From positions 1-20,234 of the forward strand of contig JAIXMF010000254.1 in NCBI GenBank assembly GCA_025201365.1: 20,234 nt of DNA. The letters are read 5' to 3'. Source of the stretch: Syncephalis plumigaleata (lineage: Eukaryota > Zoopagomycota > Zoopagomycetes > Zoopagales > Piptocephalidaceae). The translations under genes were made by a program, and so were the position numbers. The notes under the pieces were generated by a model, which did not search any database, had not been told where the DNA came from, and was given only the letters and a program-made list of their open reading frames with translations. Positions 18,382 to 20,234 of the stretch are shown piece by piece (position 1 is the first letter of the stretch; each line of letters opens with the position of its first letter).

Positions 18382-20215
18382 TTAGCTTCTATCCCTTCGA
18401 CGACTACCGTACATACGATCCCATTCTATGTAGAGGGTCAGGTCATTATCGCTTACACTTGCTCGTACTACATCAAGTCATTATTAGTTAATACAAAAAG
18501 ATATGAATATATATATGAAATAATCAATAGTTCAGTTCAATGATGTTTACCTTGAGTAAGAGCACTCTCAAAGTCTTTAAACTGAATAGGTCGTACTTGT
18601 TCCACTAGATATTCGTAATCATCGGATGGTCAGTCCCATGAGTTATCCCTTATAGTTGTAAACACTTACGATTAATAGTTCGTATATCCGTGATAGATCG
18701 AATAGGTCCCAATGCAGCCTCTATGACAATAGTTAGCACAATAGTCAATGTGATCGACTACTCATATGATCATGATGACTTGCCTCGACACAATCCATCC
18801 ATGTCTGAACCCGAGTAACCTAGTCGATGTTTAGGGTTATTACAAATGAGTATCCTTCTATTGACACGTAGAGTAATAGTAAGCGTACCTTGTGTTAATT
18901 GACATATCTTATCTATTTCTTCCTCGGATAATTGATGATTCTGCTTGTGTAGTAAATGACGTATAATACCAATTCGACCACTTTCATCAGGTAATGGAAT
19001 ATAAAGACGTTTACGAAAACGACGACCTATTATTAATTAGATAACAAATGAACATCATGATTATTATTATTATGAAAGTGTAAATGTCAATATATATATA
19101 TATGAATAATTACGAGCAGCTTCATCAATTTCTTGTGGTCTATACATGATTACAATCATTAGCATTAGTATTTACTAGTGTTTACTAGACAAATATCCAC
19201 CTACCGATTGGTTGCACCTAATCAATACAGCATATTAATAATAATAATTGTATAATAGAGCAAATAACTTACCAATAATTAATATACGGTCATCTTCCTT
19301 GGTAGTACCACAACCATCCTATTATTGTACAATTCATAAAGTATGTATATGTATCTAGATTAACTTGTAATGAATCAACTTACGAATTGAATAAGGAACT
19401 CTGTTTTAATTCGTCTTGATGCCTCATTTTCTCCATCTGTACGCTGACTCAGTAGAGAGTCAATCTAGTATAGCCAGTCAATGATCTATCTATCTATGAT
19501 GAGACTGATAATAATGATAATGACTTACCTCATCTATGAAGATGACAGCCGGTTGTTTTACACGAGCTACGGCAAACAATGCTCGCACCTATATCATCAA
19601 TGATAAGCAAGTATTAATGACAATGATTGAACAACGTGATACTTGCCATTTTCTCGCCTTCTCCAACCCATTTCGAGGTAAGTGACGATGAACTATTTCA
19701 TTGTAAGGGTGAGTAATCATAATATACAGTAATAATATGCTATACCTTATACTAAAGAAGGTTGCTTTAGATTCACTAATCAATAGATATATCTCATTAG
19801 TAATGGATGTCATTCAATTTATATATTTACAATTCATATTACCTGGCAATCCATTTACCAATCAAGGTTTTTCCTATCATAGATAGAATGGCCTATTAGT
19901 ATTATGAATAATAACTGAACAATTGCATAATCTTACCTGTTCCCGGTGGTCCAAATAATAAAACACCTAATTATACAATGTTAATAATCACGTTAACACG
20001 TAACAATCATCTTACCTTTTGCCGGCCCTAATAATCCTTGGAATAGATCACTATATCGATAGAGTGTAAATAGTTACTAAATGATTGTCACTCATTATAT
20101 ATCGATTAACTTACGGTCGTTCCATTGGCCATACAACGATCTCTTTAATGGTTTGCTTAGCATCTTTTAGTCCAGCAATATCATCTTCGAGTATTGGTCG
20201 ACCTTGATCCATAAT
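18382..20215 (-). CDS. FIGNL1: Fidgetin-like AAA ATPase FIGNL1, 5' part outside window
   Basis: Meiotic-clade AAA ATPase; FIGNL1 takes apart RAD51 filaments in recombination (family knowledge). Sixteen exons are visible: 20215..20115, 20050..20016, 19966..19937, 19873..19843, 19775..19746, 19692..19647, 19588..19529, 19464..19384, 19318..19273, 19217..19205, 19139..19114, 19026..18889, 18819..18784, 18720..18670, 18604..18551, 18467..18382. The frame gives [20 protein letters not shown], Walker [26 protein letters not shown], Walker [16 protein letters not shown], sensor 1 [24 protein letters not shown] and [12 protein letters not shown] at the end. WPMERPDLF and EIVVWPM are closer to FIGNL1 than to katanin or spastin. 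At 20230-20228 the frame has TGA, so an acceptor (AAG at 20216-20218) is inferred and the N-terminal part lies outside. Two introns (18721-18783, 19589-19646) use GC donors. Confidence 0.92.
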
Positions 20216-20234
20216 CTTTATTTGATGTCAGTAT

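Overview
The window is nuclear DNA from an intron-rich eukaryote, most likely an early-diverging fungus. It has many short introns (46-115 nt) with GTAAGT-type donors, TACTAAC-like branch sites and mostly TAG acceptors. Gene spacing is compact, the genetic code is standard, and the products are typical of fungi/opisthokonts. No species can be named. A FIGNL1-type AAA ATPase, a LAMTOR3-like protein and Fanzor-like relics fit a non-Dikarya fungus, but that is inference. All exon structures were built by hand from splice signals and reading-frame continuity.

Layout, left to right. 1-669 (-): 5' part of a PHD-finger protein of the Spp1/CFP1 type, running off the left edge. 844-1391: a small element with terminal inverted repeats that holds the last codons of a Fanzor/TnpB-like nuclease. 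1575-2646 (-): mitochondrial rRNA 2'-O-methyltransferase (MRM2/FtsJ). 2682-2771: another copy of the same element end. 3193-4824 (-): F-box protein. 4911-5341 (+): a second, frame-disrupted Fanzor-like C-terminal relic. 5399-6072 (-): LAMTOR3/MP1-like Ragulator subunit. 6505-6975 (-): small secreted protein resembling lytic polysaccharide monooxygenases but without the N-terminal copper-binding histidine. 7789-9251 (+): splicing factor CWC25. 9391-12082 (-): the 15-exon diflavin reductase TAH18/NDOR1. 12083-13403: a 1.3 kb gap with only simple repeats. 13404-15355 (+): orphan protein with a signal peptide, an ectodomain and seven membrane spans. 15531-18077 (-): U3 snoRNP protein UTP5/WDR43. 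18382 to the right edge (-): FIGNL1-like AAA ATPase cut into at least 16 exons.

The genes do not form a pathway; they are ordinary housekeeping genes (chromatin, mitochondrial and nucleolar ribosome biogenesis, TORC1 signalling, splicing, Fe-S assembly, recombination) beside accessory ones (F-box, secreted LPMO-like, orphan 7TM). The accessory signals worth attention are the Fanzor-derived repeat family in the first 5.4 kb, four GC-AG introns that all use the hexamer GCAAGT, a strong TAG acceptor bias, a 13-nt exon in FIGNL1, the LPMO-like protein without its metal ligand, and the orphan 7TM protein.
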